64,000 bases of DNA. Source: Chrysoporthe austroafricana (taxonomy: Eukaryota > Ascomycota > Sordariomycetes > Diaporthales > Cryphonectriaceae). Each line of letters begins with the position of its first letter. Position 1 is the stretch's first letter. This document shows positions 11,251 through 23,100 of this stretch, piece after piece. The notes under the pieces were generated by a model that did no database searches, was not told where the DNA came from, and worked only from the letters and a program-made list of their open reading frames with translations. Where the stretch lies: positions 126,342-190,341 of the forward strand of contig JYIP02000007.1 in assembly GCA_001051155.2 (NCBI GenBank), given 5' to 3'. Position numbers and translations under genes: made by a program.

Positions 11251-11284
11251 CCCCCCCCCCCCAAACACATACACACACACACAC
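11251..11284. repeat. C12 homopolymer and (AC)n microsatellite
   Basis: Twelve consecutive C residues are followed within a few bases by an AC dinucleotide run. It is a simple low-complexity tract in the 3' flank of the WD40 gene. Confidence 0.9.
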
Positions 11285-11390
11285 ATATTTTTCATGTTCT
11301 AATTTGGTGATGGTCGTCCAACCGTAGTTCTCGTGTTTGGCGTATCTGGGTTGTCATTCCTGCGGTATACCTCAGCCTTCCTAGACTATG

Positions 11391-13748
11391 TCAATCTACA
11401 AGCCATTCGGCTGCCAGGTGATCGTTGACCCTGTGACGCATGGGCGGCTCCGCGTCGTCTTCTGTGCTCTCGTTCCAAGAATGCACGGAGACCGACCCAA
11501 AACTCATGTCATATCCACCCCAGGAAGAAGCTGTCGGACAACACCCGGTCAGTAAGAACCTCGCCGGCAAGGAGCACGGCCAGGACGGGCAACTTACCAG
11601 CAAGAAGGGGCGCGTTCGGATGCCAATATGGCTCTCGCACGCAACAGTTCCAGCGATCCGCCATTCCCCGCCGCCAGGCCCTGCCACCACCAGGAACGCG
11701 CCCGTTCCAGTGCGTCGACCTGCCCACGTCGATCGTCTTCTCCAGGGTCGCGTCCATATTCCAGACGTACACCTTCCCGTCGTGGCTGCCCGAGTACACA
11801 TACCGGCTGTCCGTGCTTCCCGGCGGTGAGAAGTGGCAGCGAATCAGCGTCCCCTGGACCTTGTGCCCGCGGAACGTCACGACCGAGTTGTCGTTGGGGT
11901 GCGGGAACCAGTCGTCCATGTCGTAGTCCTCCATGCGGTAGTCGTAATTGGTGTGCATGGTGTGCTTCCGCGGGTTGAGCTCCTCGTAGCGGTCCGTGGA
12001 CATGGCCATGCGCAGGTCCCACAGCTTCATGGTCTGGTCCTTGCTGTTGGAGAGGATGTACCGCCCGTCGCCCTTGCTGTCGATGTACGTCAGCCCCTCG
12101 CAGTGGCCGACGAACGCGCCCGCCGGGCGGCCGTTCCCCATGCTGCGCCGGTCCCACACCTTGATCACCTGGTCGTCGGAGCCGGAGTAGATGATGTGCG
12201 GGTCCTTCGGGTCGGCGAAGCACACGGCATTGACGTCGTCATCGTGGCCCATGATGCAGTGCAGCAGGCGGCGGGACTCGATGTCGTACACTAGGATGGA
12301 GCAGATGTTGTTGCCCGCGATCAGCTCCCGCCCGTCGCCGCTGAACCGGACCGACCAGATCGCAAAGCTGCCCCTGTTGCGCCAGCCCCAGACCGACTGC
12401 GGGCCCCGGGCGGCGCCGCCCCCGAGGTCGAGCTGGTAGGGGTCGCCCTTGTCGTTCGGGTCCGTCGGCGCGAGCGCGACGTGGGACTGCAGGGACGTGT
12501 AGGCGAGCCACTTGTTGTCCGGCGATAGGTGGGCATCCGTTAGGGTCCACTGGCCCCAGGTGTAGTTGGCCGTCTTGTAGTAGCGCCAGTTGTACGGGTT
12601 GCTCGTGTCGTACATCCGGACCTTGAAGTCCTTGACGCACGCGTAGAAGAAGTTGCCATCCTGGGAGAACTGCCCGCAGTAGACTGGCGCGTGGTAGTGG
12701 ATGAGCATGTCCGCCTCGGAGGAGGGGATCATTTGCTGCGCCATGGCCGCCTGGCCGACGCCGCGGGGGCCGACGCCCAGCTCGCGGTCGAGAAGGCGGC
12801 GGGCAAGCTGCTTCTTCTTCGTCCTCGTCCTGGCGGCGGCGGCGGCGGCGGGGGGCGCGGGCGGGTCGAGCCGGTCGGTCGCGCCGAAGGCGCCCGAGTC
12901 CATGAGCTTGCGGCCCTCGTCGCTCGGGACCTTGGGGAAGCGGTTCGGGTCGGGCGGGTGGCGGCGAGGCCGCCGGGCCCAGGATGGGTCCTCATCGTTG
13001 CTTGCGATCTGGTCAAAGAGCGCGTGCAGGTCGCGCGGGTCCTGGAGCGGGTCCTGGAGCACGGCGGCCATGACCTCGGCCCTTGTGATGATGCTCCCAC
13101 CAGCACCTGTGCGCGGGTCACTCTTAGTATTCGCAAGCCCACCTGTCGAGGGCAACAACCTGAGTAGGGTAGGGTGGAAGGGAGCATGTGAGGGACGCTG
13201 GGGGAGACAGATTTGACATAATACACGGACATGTGTAAGAGGTGTGCATATATGATGACCACTAGGTAGGTTTATGCTTCTAGGTAGTAGATGGACATCG
13301 GGACCTCACCAAACAAGCGGCCGAGGGTGCCGAACGAGATCGTAGTGATTCGAGGCTGGCGTTGCCCTGTGTCTTCCTCATCGTCTTCTTCGCCGTCGTC
13401 ATCTTCACCGATGACCACTTGAATGTTGTATTCCTCGGCATCTGACGAGGCGGTCAGTCCGGAACATCTCATATCGGAAGTCTGCAGCCACGAACCGTGA
13501 AACTCATCATCGTCGTCGTCATCATCCTCGTCCTCCTCGTCCTCCTCGTCTTCGTAGTCTTCGTCGTCGTCGTCCTCTGTGGTCTCGAAGTTCCGAGCCT
13601 CCGACTCCTCTGTGGCAGGCTCGAAGACGTCATCATCATCACCACCGCTATCGTTTGAGGTGTGGGCCTGGCTTGCTGACGTCTGCCGGAGACTCTCGCC
13701 AAACCCGTTCTCGTCTGAGTCGTCCTGATGAGGATACCTGTAACTCAT
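11391..13748 (-). CDS. WD40-repeat protein, DCAF11/LEC14B-like
   Basis: This is a probable substrate receptor of a CUL4-DDB1 ubiquitin ligase. Exons on the minus strand are 13748-13310, 13142-11598 and 11530-11391, giving 707 aa. Introns are 13143-13309 (GTGAGG donor) and 11531-11597 (GTAAGT donor, CAG acceptor); both junctions restore frame. The N-terminal 145 residues are extremely acidic, with runs of Asp/Glu. A Pro/Ala-rich linker follows, then about seven WD40 blades. I-K-V-W-D-R-R and M-K-L-W-D-L-R match the WDxR boxes that contact DDB1 in DCAF proteins. The C-terminal blade ends S-V-H-S-W-N, as in DCAF11/LEC14B. An in-frame ATG at 13808 would add 20 residues; 13748 was preferred because MSYRYPH resembles the start I expect for this family. 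No operon-like partner is present. Confidence 0.85.
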
Positions 13749-15054
13749 GATGGGCGGCCTGCGCGCGGAGAAGGCTCGAGTACGGCGAGGTGGTGATATC
13801 GCCTCCACCCGGTCGATCCGGTGGAGGTCGGTTGTGTGGTTGGTGAGATCCCGGCGACGCCTCCGGAGCTGTAGCTATCTCTCCACCGATACGCAGCCAC
13901 GGCCGTTGGCGAGTGAGGATCAGCTGGTGAGGCAGACAGAGCACAGCAACAGGATGTCTGGTAGCGAGGGTGATTTGTGGGCTCGAGAGATCCGGGACTA
14001 CGGTTCGACAGCAGAACGTGAGCCCTCACTCTGTGTGTGTCTCTCTGTGCCCGTATCTCTGTGTGGGGTTTCACGTCTATTCTCCAGCCGCAGATCGTCG
14101 TTGACGACATGCAGTGAGTGCCACGCCGCGGGCCTCTCCCCACAATTGGCCCACGTTCGCCCGCATGCCCGCCCATGCCGCCTCCGTACTTAGGCTTGGC
14201 TCCGGACTTAGCCTTCGGATTTAATCTTGGACGGACAAGCCCTGACAAGCCTCCTCGTGAGGTCTTCGAAGCTGGCATGCGCAGTCTTGGGCGTGGCTTG
14301 GGGCTATCGATGATGTCTCTCCGGGGACATCCGTACGAGCAAAACATCCTTGTGATACTCTCGCTTGGTCCACACCAACACCCAGCGCCGGCTCATTGGA
14401 TCGCTGCATTATAGTCTTCTTGCGTCCTCGACTATCGACTACCAGTAGGCTTTTGTCGTGACGGTTTCACCTCACGCTGCCAAACTCACATATACCCGCA
14501 CACCAGCCATGGACACCGCGAGCCTCACCATTACACCCTGATTAGGCTTTTCATTTTTCATCTTTTTTTTATTTTTTATTTTTTTTACATACCCCCTCAG
14601 CTACACCTGTACCTACACCCATTCGATAGCCCTCAGGCGCAGCCGGCCTCGGCGACGCCTAGCCGCGATGGTAAGCGCGTCTGTTCTAGTTTAGCGGAGT
14701 GTTTGTGTTCGTTCGATTCCGACACTACCAACGGAGGACGACGAGCAGAGAAGACTCTGCCCCCGTCTGGTTGGCGAGAGGCTGGTTACTTGACGCTCTC
14801 GAGAAGAGCCTCTGCCGGGATTTGCATGCTGAAGACAGTCGGTCGCACGAGGTGAGCTGCCGGATCTCGTGCCATCACGAGCTCGCGAGATCACGTCTCA
14901 CAGGAGGACATCTGAACTCGCGATCGGAATAGAGCGACGTTCGTGGCAGCACTACTTAGCTTTATGGAAATTCATGGCGTTCCAGCACCGTGTGTAGATT
15001 CTCAGACCCAGCAGTGAGGGCGCAGGCTGGCTCGCCCCTCGAGAGACCACTGCA
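13749..15054. other. intergenic region with long pyrimidine/T-rich tract
   Basis: This is the upstream region of the WD40 gene (minus) and the 3' flank of the next minus-strand gene. A T-rich tract lies near 14560-14590. Overlapping open frames on both strands have no recognisable domains, and I do not call a gene. Confidence 0.5.
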
Positions 15055-15666
15055 TTACTGAAGCTTCTTCTGAGCCGGAGCCGGCGCGTCCGGCTCAAAG
15101 AAGCCCAAGAGATACACCGTCCTCGTTAGACACAGCATAGCCTTCGTCCTGTCAGCCACCCTCCCGTCCTCATCACACCAGCTCGGGGACCCGGGGGGTG
15201 TGGGTTGAGAGGTCCGACTCACCGTCGCGCCGACGTTCCCCCAGGTCATACCATTCCACCCAGCCACGTCCACAAACCTCGCCCAGCCCAGGACGTGGTA
15301 GCACACATACACATGCGAGATATCGGCAATCCAACAGGCAATCAGATAGTTGCGCACAACCTTGATCTCGGAAGTGGTGTACAGCACGGCGGAGGCGACA
15401 AGGAACACCAGCCCGTACGTATTGCCCAGCTGGAGGGCCACCAGCCTGGCGTTATCGTCCACGGCGGGGGCTGTGCCGGCGGACGTCTGCTCTGTGACGA
15501 ACCATGCTGGGTTGAGGGTTGCCCCGGCCCAGCCTGCGAGGCTGTGAGGACGTCAGCTGTTGTGGTCGGGGAAGGGTGCCCGAAGAACAAGAGGGCTGAC
15601 TGACAGGCTGAGCGGCTCGAAGACGGTGAAGACCAGGCGAGGGACGGTGGGTAGACGAGACGCCAT
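15055..15666 (-). CDS. small multi-pass membrane protein (DUF7704-like)
   Basis: Exon 1 is 15666-15605 and exon 2 runs from 15541 to the stop at 15055. The intron at 15542-15604 (GTCAGT donor, CAG acceptor) joins E-P-L-S-L to L-A-G-W-A-G. Read this way the product is 182 aa. A second, frame-neutral 54-bp intron is possible inside exon 2: its GTGAGT donor follows the codons for V-G-A-T and it ends GATGAG, which would give 164 aa. About four hydrophobic segments are visible, including T-Y-G-L-V-F-L-V-A-S-A-V-L-Y and a W-rich segment W-N-G-M-T-W-G-N. This pattern matches small uncharacterised fungal membrane proteins with the E-P-L-S start, which I associate with DUF7704. Function is unknown. 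Confidence 0.7.
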
Positions 15667-16388
15667 TTTATCGCCGGGCGGTCAAGTGGACGGCTGAGAA
15701 GAAGTGACAAGGATACTGGAGGTGAAGCCTGGGTCCTCCGACATGGGGAGAAGGTCCGTGGGAGGGTGCGACCAGAGCCAGTATATTAGCCCACGACGAT
15801 CCTGCGGCGACGGGCCGAGCCTGTTTCGAGAGTCTAAATCCTACGGTGCAGGTGACAGAACAAACAGCGGACTGAGCTCTGGGTGATCCCGGCAGCTTGT
15901 GCTGGCGGGGAGGAATCAGTTGCGACGTTGCCAGTGGCCCAGGAGTTACTGGTGTTGGTAGCGCTGGCATCCGTCCTGCCCTAAAGGCCTTCCAGCGTCT
16001 TGGAGGAGACCTCGGGAGAGGCGGAGAAGGGGATGACTAAAGAGCAAGCCTTTGGGGTTCGCTGGTTTACCGCCCATCTGCAGGCATCTCCAATTGCAGC
16101 CTACAGGCGGGTCAGTCGCTGGCCGTCTGCAGCCATCCTTGAATTCAATTCAACCCCAAGACCGCTCGCTACCCCGTGGCCCCCCCCCCAGACTCGACCG
16201 TCTGTCCATGACAAACACCCTTTGTTCTCTCTCTCGCGCCGTTCGAGTGACGGAGACCCCGACGACGACGACCCACATGCGCATGGCGATTGATTCTTGG
16301 GCCTTGATATAGGCAGTCCTCCCGTGAAGCTCGAGCCCTCAGGGGGGCGTCACCCAACCTCCCAGATGCCCCCTCGCCGACCTTCACG
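15667..16388. other. divergent promoter region
   Basis: This is the shared upstream region of the minus-strand membrane protein and the plus-strand Myb gene. It is pyrimidine-rich near 16170-16240, with a run of C residues. No additional gene was supported. Confidence 0.5.
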
Positions 16389-18233
16389 ATGGCCACCATC
16401 GAGCCGCGGCTGATGCACCTGCTCAACAACACGAACGCCTCCCCCGAGGATTCCTACTACCCGCCGCCGGACCTCCCGCCGATACAGACCTTCAGCACCT
16501 TCGCCAAATCGTCCAACATCTCCCTGCCCCCTCTGGAGCCCGACGCGGGCAGTAGCCACCATGAGAAGCCCGCCCCCAAGTCCGTCCACCAGATCCCGTC
16601 CCTGGCCTCCATCAGGGAGGAGTACAATACGGGCCGGTACAGCCACGATGCAGGACCTCCATCAGGACCGAACCGGCAGAACCACGGTGGTGGCATCTCG
16701 CTGCGGATGCTGTTCGACAACCCCGAGATCAATGAGTCCTCGCACTCGCTGAACCACATCCTCGACGACGTGCCCGAGCCCATGTCCGCCTCGTCGGCGG
16801 CGGCGGATGATCTCTCGACAAAGAAGCGCCAGCGCGCCATGACGGTCAAGGACGACATCATGCACCTGCCACAGCCCCTCAAGAAGCAGAAGTCGACCCA
16901 GAACATCAGCCAGAATATCATGCCTCCCATCATCAACGGCCTGTACGAGCCGCCGCCGAACGCGGCCGTCTTTCCGCCGATTGCCCTTGACGATGGAAAC
17001 GAGGGCGTGGCACCTGCAAGTCTGCACTCCTTGAACCAGATGAACAACAGCAGTGTCAGTATGCCGGTGAATGGTGTGGAGACACCAGATGCACCAGAGA
17101 TGAGTGCCCAAGGTGAGGCCAGGCAGGACCATGCCGGCCCCACTCCGGAAGCAGAGAGGCCGTTGGCCAAGGTGAAGAGGAAGGCAGCGAAGCCGAGAAA
17201 GAAGTGGTCAGAGGAAGAGACCAAACATCTGCTGCTGGGCGTGAGCAAGTACGGCGTCGGGAAATGGACGAGCATCCTGGACGACCCTGAGTACAGCTTC
17301 AATGGGCGGACAGCGGGCGACCTGAAAGATCGATTCCGCACATGCTGCCCGGATGAACTGCGGATAGGACCGAGCAAGAGCAGGGAGAGTCTGCATTCTC
17401 AGGACAAAGCCGCCAGTCTCTCACCGGCCGAGCCACGGCCAAGGGGCAAGACGAAGACCGTGCTACTGCTGGAGGATATACTTGCAGACCCCGAGGATTC
17501 GTCAGGCTACCACGCTAGAGAAGAGCCGGTGCTGGCGAGGTCATCGAGCCAGACTACGATAGGTCAACAGGAGTCCGACTCGACGGCAAAACCGAAGAAG
17601 AGCAGGGCACACCGCAAGAAGATCGAAGACCTCCAGGCGATGGGCATACACGGACCGTTCAAGAAGTCCCACAGACGAGAGAGACGGCCCTTCACACAGC
17701 AGGATGATGACCAGATCCTCGAGGGTCTTCAAATGTACGGGCCGGCGTGGACCAAGATCCAACGTGACCCCAGATTCGACCTGTCCAGCCGGCAGCCCAC
17801 CGATCTGAGGGACAGGGTGCGTAACAAGTATCCTGAGATGTACAAACAGATTGAGGAGAAGCAGGGACACACCAAGGATCCCGTCTCGGCAGGACCCGCC
17901 TTGCCTTCGCGCCCTGCACCGGCTTCTAGAAACAATGTCATGGAACCCTCGGTGAACAACATGATGAACGAGAACTCGCTGATGACGCTGGAGCCGCATC
18001 TGCATCGGACTGGATCCAGGGAAGAGATCATGATGCCCAAGTGGGCGGGGTCACTGCCTTCTGCGTCCGTATCCGCTGGGGCATCCGGCGGTGGGAGCTT
18101 CCACGAGCTGCCGGGGATGGACTCATTCTCAAGGGAGACCTTGGAAGGCGAGGTCGTCGAAGGCGGCGAGCAGTCTGCTTCTGGGGCATTCGGTGGGATG
18201 ATGGACATTTCCAGATTACTTTTGGACGGGTGA
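16389..18233 (+). CDS. tay1: double-Myb telobox protein (Teb1/Tay1-like)
   Basis: A single-exon gene of 614 aa. Two Myb/SANT domains are visible. The first, at about residues 270-318, has W273, W293 and a recognition-helix motif G-D-L-K-D-R-F-R. The second, about 431-482, contains T-D-L-R-D-R-V-R-N. Both resemble the telobox signature (VDLKDKWRN) of TRF/Teb1/Tay1 proteins, which bind double-stranded TTAGGG. Two telobox Mybs in tandem, with no TRF dimerisation domain, is the arrangement known in fission yeast Teb1 and Yarrowia Tay1. The N-terminal 260 residues and the C-terminus are Pro/Ser-rich and probably disordered. A Lys-rich segment K-V-K-R-K just before Myb 1 is a likely nuclear signal. 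Likely roles are telomere-repeat or promoter telobox binding; which one dominates cannot be told from sequence. Confidence 0.85.
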   Translation: MATIEPRLMHLLNNTNASPEDSYYPPPDLPPIQTFSTFAKSSNISLPPLEPDAGSSHHEKPAPKSVHQIPSLASIREEYNTGRYSHDAGPPSGPNRQNHGGGISLRMLFDNPEINESSHSLNHILDDVPEPMSASSAAADDLSTKKRQRAMTVKDDIMHLPQPLKKQKSTQNISQNIMPPIINGLYEPPPNAAVFPPIALDDGNEGVAPASLHSLNQMNNSSVSMPVNGVETPDAPEMSAQGEARQDHAGPTPEAERPLAKVKRKAAKPRKKWSEEETKHLLLGVSKYGVGKWTSILDDPEYSFNGRTAGDLKDRFRTCCPDELRIGPSKSRESLHSQDKAASLSPAEPRPRGKTKTVLLLEDILADPEDSSGYHAREEPVLARSSSQTTIGQQESDSTAKPKKSRAHRKKIEDLQAMGIHGPFKKSHRRERRPFTQQDDDQILEGLQMYGPAWTKIQRDPRFDLSSRQPTDLRDRVRNKYPEMYKQIEEKQGHTKDPVSAGPALPSRPAPASRNNVMEPSVNNMMNENSLMTLEPHLHRTGSREEIMMPKWAGSLPSASVSAGASGGGSFHELPGMDSFSRETLEGEVVEGGEQSASGAFGGMMDISRLLLDG

Positions 18234-18902
18234 ACCTCGAGCCCGGGAACTGAGACCAGACTTGGTCACTTGCTTACAGCGCTTGTTTTTGATGTACATG
18301 ACTGACAGTACGAGTCATGTGAATTCAGGAAGGATATCACGAAGGGAATATAGGCGTTTTCCTGCCGTCAAGTCAGATAAGTTGTTGTTGCTGCTGTCAT
18401 TGTTATCGTCGTTTCGATACCTTGTTATTTCAGGACCTTGGGACTCTGCGTATGGAGTAATATGGATGCAATTAGGATGGAAGGATGAAGCTGTAGAAAT
18501 GGGTCTCCACTGCTGTGCACTTTGGATCGCCTTTCAATTTAGAAACCAGGAGCAATCTTGTTAGAATTAAACAAAGCGATTTGGCTTGACTGTGCTATTT
18601 GTCCATTCCCGCCTAAGAATCGTTATGTTTTGTCGCTGCAAGTCACCAGGGTTATTACAGGCCTGCACGGCCTACAAGGAAGCATTCGGCGGTCTGTAGT
18701 TGAGTCAGCATGGATGGGTCAACTGGTCACGTGGCTGCCTACCTTTCAGGTTTAGCGCGGCGCTAGGGCGAAGCAAACCACCCACTGCTTCCCAATTTTT
18801 CAACTTGGCTGGTTTAATCGCGAACTTCTTTTCTCTTAACCAGCCAGCTTCTGCACAATTAACCCATTACCTCGACAACAATCCAACGACAAGACAGACA
18901 AT
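18234..18902. other. intergenic region and ribosomal-protein promoter
   Basis: This is the 3' flank of the Myb gene and the promoter/leader of the ribosomal protein gene. The leader just before the ATG is A/C-rich (CAACAATCC, ACAAGACAGACA), typical of highly expressed fungal genes. No gene was seen. Confidence 0.5.
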
Positions 18903-20116
18903 ATGGGTCGCGGTCGTAAGTGATACGCCATATGACATCCTGTAATCGCTACAATGGTTATACTTGCTCGACTTCAACGAAGCCGCAGCTACTGCAGTTG
19001 ACGTTGGTTCTCGGGAAAGCAATTTCTACGATGAGCCCGCCAAGCGAAACCAAGAAGATGGAGACATGACGATGCTGACTTCGCTTCTGCTATACAGCTA
19101 AGAAGCACCAGAAGCGCCTCAGCGCGCCCAAGCACTGGCTCCTGGACAAGCTGTCCGGTACCTACGCTCCCAAGCCCTCCGCTGGTCCCCACAAGGCTCG
19201 CGACTGCCTGCCCCTCATCGTCTTCATCCGCAACCGCCTCAAGTACGCCCTGAACTACCGTGAGACCAAGGCCATCCTCATGCAGCGCCTTGTCAAGGTC
19301 GATGGCAAGGTCCGCACCGACATGACCTTCCCCTCTGGCTTCATGGACGTCGTCTCCATTGAGAAGACCGGCGAGAACTTCCGCCTTGTCTACGACACCA
19401 AGGGCCGCTTCACGGTCCACCGCATCCAGGCTGAGGAGGCCGAGTACAAGCTGGGCAAGGTCAAGCGTGTGCAGCTGGGCCGTGGCGGTATCCCATTCTT
19501 GGTTACGCATGATGCCAGAACGTGAGTTCTTGAGCCATCTGTCAGCCGTTGGACCAAGCTTTGGTTGATTCCGAATCCACCACCCTCTCGTCCCTGCGCG
19601 AGCGAGCGAGAGGGATGAAGATTCATGATTCGTCGAAGCGAGATCATCAACGGCTGGTACGTCCTTCATTATGTTTGACTGCTAACCCCCTGCTTCAGCA
19701 TCCGCTACCCTGACCCTGCTATTAAGGTCAACGACACCGTCAAGATCAAGTAAGTCAAGCCGCCTCTACCCCCTCCCCATACTAGGGGCCAGATAGTTGC
19801 TGACCGTCTCTGCAGCCTGTCCACTGGCAAGATCGACGATTTTGTCAAGTTCGAGGTCGGTCACGTTGCCATGGTCACTGGTGGTCGTAACATGGGTCGT
19901 GTCGGGGTTGTCACCCACCGTGAGCGTCATGATGGAGGTTTCAATATCGTCCACCTGAAGGACGCCATCGACAACACCTTCGCCACCCGGGAAGCCAACG
20001 TCTTCATCATCGGAGGCGAGCGCCCTTGGATCTCTCTGCCCAAGGGCAAGGGCGTCAAGCTCACCATCGCTGAGGAGCGTGACCGCCGCCGTGCCAACGC
20101 CATTGCTGGCAACTAA
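18903..20116 (+). CDS. rps4: 40S ribosomal protein S4 (eS4)
   Basis: A structural protein of the small ribosomal subunit. Exons are 18903-18915, 19098-19521, 19699-19749 and 19816-20116, giving 262 aa, the normal eS4 length. The 13-bp first exon encodes only M-G-R-G and one base, a common design for fungal ribosomal protein genes. All three introns have GTAAGT or GTGAGT donors and CAG acceptors. Diagnostic segments include [50 protein letters not shown], a KOW-type V-T-G-G-R-N-M-G-R and I-S-L-P-K-G-K-G. Codon use is strongly biased to C-ending codons, as expected for high expression. Introns 1 and 2 (about 180 bp) are long for this genome; I saw no convincing snoRNA in them. Confidence 0.98.
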
Positions 20117-23100
20117 GCGGCTGGTTGACCCGGTGATGATTGATGTTTGGTTCGACTGGTCAAGGCAAAAAGGGGTTCTCACAAAAGTGACGGCATGGAC
20201 AAGGCGTTAAGGACGTTTCGGCTTTGAAATTCGCTATGGTTAGATAGCCAACCCAGTCAGTCGACACGCAGAGGTCGCAGGGTAATGAATTCTTGCAAAC
20301 GTCCTATTCGCCTTCCTCTTTCTCACGGAGTCGCACGTTTGCTGATCCTGCGCGGCTGTTCCGTGATCCTGTACTAAGATCTTCATCCCTGAATGCTGCC
20401 GGGCCTCAAGGCCGTAGTGCTTGATACGTGCCTAGCCATGTCTGGGTCTGATGTCTAATTCTACTTCCTACGGTGTTGTGTAGCTGTCTGACGTGTCAAG
20501 CCCGTGCCCAGAAGGACATAGCCATCAAGGCCGTCGCATTATCGATTGCGAGCAGCCATGTTTGACTCATGCGCGTGAACAACTTCAAGGCCGCGAGACG
20601 TCACCAGCCATCACGGCCAGGCGGTGAAGGTTGAGGCCGCACCTCTGAGCAGAGTGTGCTTGTTTAGGTGCGCTGCTGGACTCCGAGCGGACCAATAAAC
20701 CGTAAAGAAGGCGTTGTGGTCTGCTGCATGACATAAAATCTTCCGTGCACACACATGTCGGGAATGTGAGACTCTGGTTGCGAGCCAATCCCGCGATGCC
20801 TCGTGTAGGGTGGGTGGTGCCCGCGCTCGTGAGGTGGTGGCCTACGTGCTTGAGTGCCAGGCCGCATTGTACGGTTGTTACCTGAATGGCTTAAGTAGTA
20901 AGACGCCGATCCTATGATCACCACAGCCTTTGTATATCTGCTGTCGGGAAGTACGCGATACATCTCACGAGTCTGGTGTAATGGTAGTCGTCCTTGGGAG
21001 CGGGTGTACGCTGGCTTGCAGGAGATGGATGCTCAGCCCTTGTCTGTGTAGGATAAGATTTGGGATGCCAAGCTGTATGTGCCTGGATGATCCATCAGGG
21101 TCCGCTCAAGCCCTTGAGCACACTATAGGTGTTGACGGTATGCTTTCATAGGAGCCCTCACGAATCTTGTATTCGTGAGCCATGTATGCGAACCCGACCA
21201 GACAAGCCATGACTCCCTGGATCCGAGTCTTCTCCCAAGGTTCATTGTGTCTAGAAGTGTGTAGAGGGAGGTAGGGTAGCTTCGCTATGCCATGCTATAC
21301 TATTTCCAGGTTCGTTGCCAACTCGGATTCCGGATCAACGGCCATGCAAGACCGCCAGGACAGTCTGTCGTCCATTCCTAGGCCTCATTGACATGTAACC
21401 ACTATCTAATGGTAATGCCACCGGTCAACAAACTTCGGTGCTCAAGCAGGCTGGGCCTACGTGGTATGTCTCATGTCCCTTGGTTTGCCCATCACGTCAG
21501 CTTCGTTTCCAAACGCTGTATTATATAGTGCTGTAACGCCTCTGACCTGCACCCCAGATACGCCACGGCGCTGAGATGGCTTGCGGCATGCGTTCGGAGG
21601 TATCTTCTCTACGTCTGTCGGCGTCAAGCACTTGCTTTAAAAATTTTTTTCGGATGTGACAAGAAGTCGTCACCACTTACTAAAGATCCACCCCCCAATC
21701 AGTAAGCAGCTGTGAGACGTGCTGACAGCCTTCCGCCCATTCAGATGGTATGGGAGCCATCTCGTGACGTGGTCACGGTGCGGGTGCGATCCGGGATCCG
21801 GGGTAAGGAGAGCCAGTCATTGAGCAGGGAATCAAATTGTCGCCCAGACTGACGTGAGCATATTGGCCCCCTACAACCAACCCTCCCAGGCAGGCAGAGG
21901 ACCAGCGACCATAGTCGGGGGGGGGGGGGGTCTTTTTCTTTTTTCCTTTCTTTTTAGTGTGTGTGTCCTTCCCCAGAGGCCAAACATCCGTAATGAGAAA
22001 CTTCAGCCTGCGTATCTCGAGATGGGCCATGCTTCCCAAAGAGGAATCCCAGCGATACCCAAGGCACACCTGCCCCTCTGGGCAATCATTATCGTGTCCA
22101 AGAAGATAACTCGTTCCACGGCGCTTCTGAAAGAGCTTCTGGAATGAACCCACCGAGCTGGGTAGCTTCGTTGCAACCGCAGATCGCAATTCTTACGTGG
22201 TCGCACGACAGGTGCCGATGCTGAAGCGGAGGCAAGATGCACTGCGGCCCACTGGATGCGTCATGCCCGGCTGGACCGCGGCTCGACCTCGGGATCGCGA
22301 GGCTCGCCCGGTGGATGTTTTCGGCGTCGCACCAAATCCGATGAGTCGTGGCCTCTTAGAGGTACGGTGTGCGCCCACGCGGTCCTGCAGGCCCTGCCGC
22401 GAGCGGGGAAAGGACCGCCTCGCCAGCTGGGACTCTGCAATACCTCCTGCACCTCGAGCGACACACGGGCCTTCTTAATCCCCTTCACCTTTGTATGCCC
22501 GCACGTCGCCGGTGCCTTCCTACGTGGAACTCGGAGCCTGCAGTCGACCAGATGAGTAGAGCCCAGACCCGGAAGCAGTGTCCTGTCCCGCAGGTCAAGC
22601 TGCTGCAAGTAGCGGCTGGAGGTGGTGTAAACCGTACTCGGCAGCGTGCAGATTTGTAAGACGGCCATGCTGTGAGATGGTTGATGGGAAAAAGCAACGA
22701 CTGAAAAGCCATCTGGGGAACGACCGCGTGGGGCTTCCCCAGATTGTGTCATGGGGTGGCACGGGCCACGGACGGGTCTGGCCGATGACGGCGGTGGGGA
22801 GTCCCCTGCTGCTTCTGGCCGTCCAGCCTGCTCATCACCTCACCTCAGAACCTCGATCTGGAACCCTCCCAGACGTCTCCCCGAAGCACGCCTCCAGCCT
22901 CGCGCAGCGTTGCCCCGAAGCACGACCTACACTGTTGCATAACGGCTCAGTTCCACCACAGCAGCTATCAAACCTCCCCACAAAATCCTGAGCCTTACGC
23001 TGTGTGACTCGCACTGAATGCAGTTCCGTCAACATCTGCTGCCCCCCCCCCCTGCGGGACATTCGCAGGATGTATGAGGGCCTTGGAGCAGCAAGATCAA

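Noticed and set aside
13745..14347. Basic 200-codon minus-strand frame overlapping the WD40 start
   Set aside because: It overlaps the WD40 first exon in another frame and has no domain. Treated as upstream region.
14700..14725. GTTCGATTCC resembling a tRNA T loop
   Set aside because: The flanking bases do not form the T stem and no other tRNA part is present.
18916..19097. Possible C/D box snoRNA in intron 1 of the eS4 gene (ACGATGA ... CTGA)
   Set aside because: The C box has a mismatch, the spacing to the D box is only about 45 nt and no terminal stem was convincing.
19522..19698. Possible snoRNA in intron 2 of the eS4 gene
   Set aside because: A GGATGAAG word resembles a C box, but no D box follows at a suitable distance.
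20960..21040. tRNA-like D-arm sequence GGTGTAATGGTAG
   Set aside because: No matching anticodon arm, T arm or acceptor stem could be paired around it.
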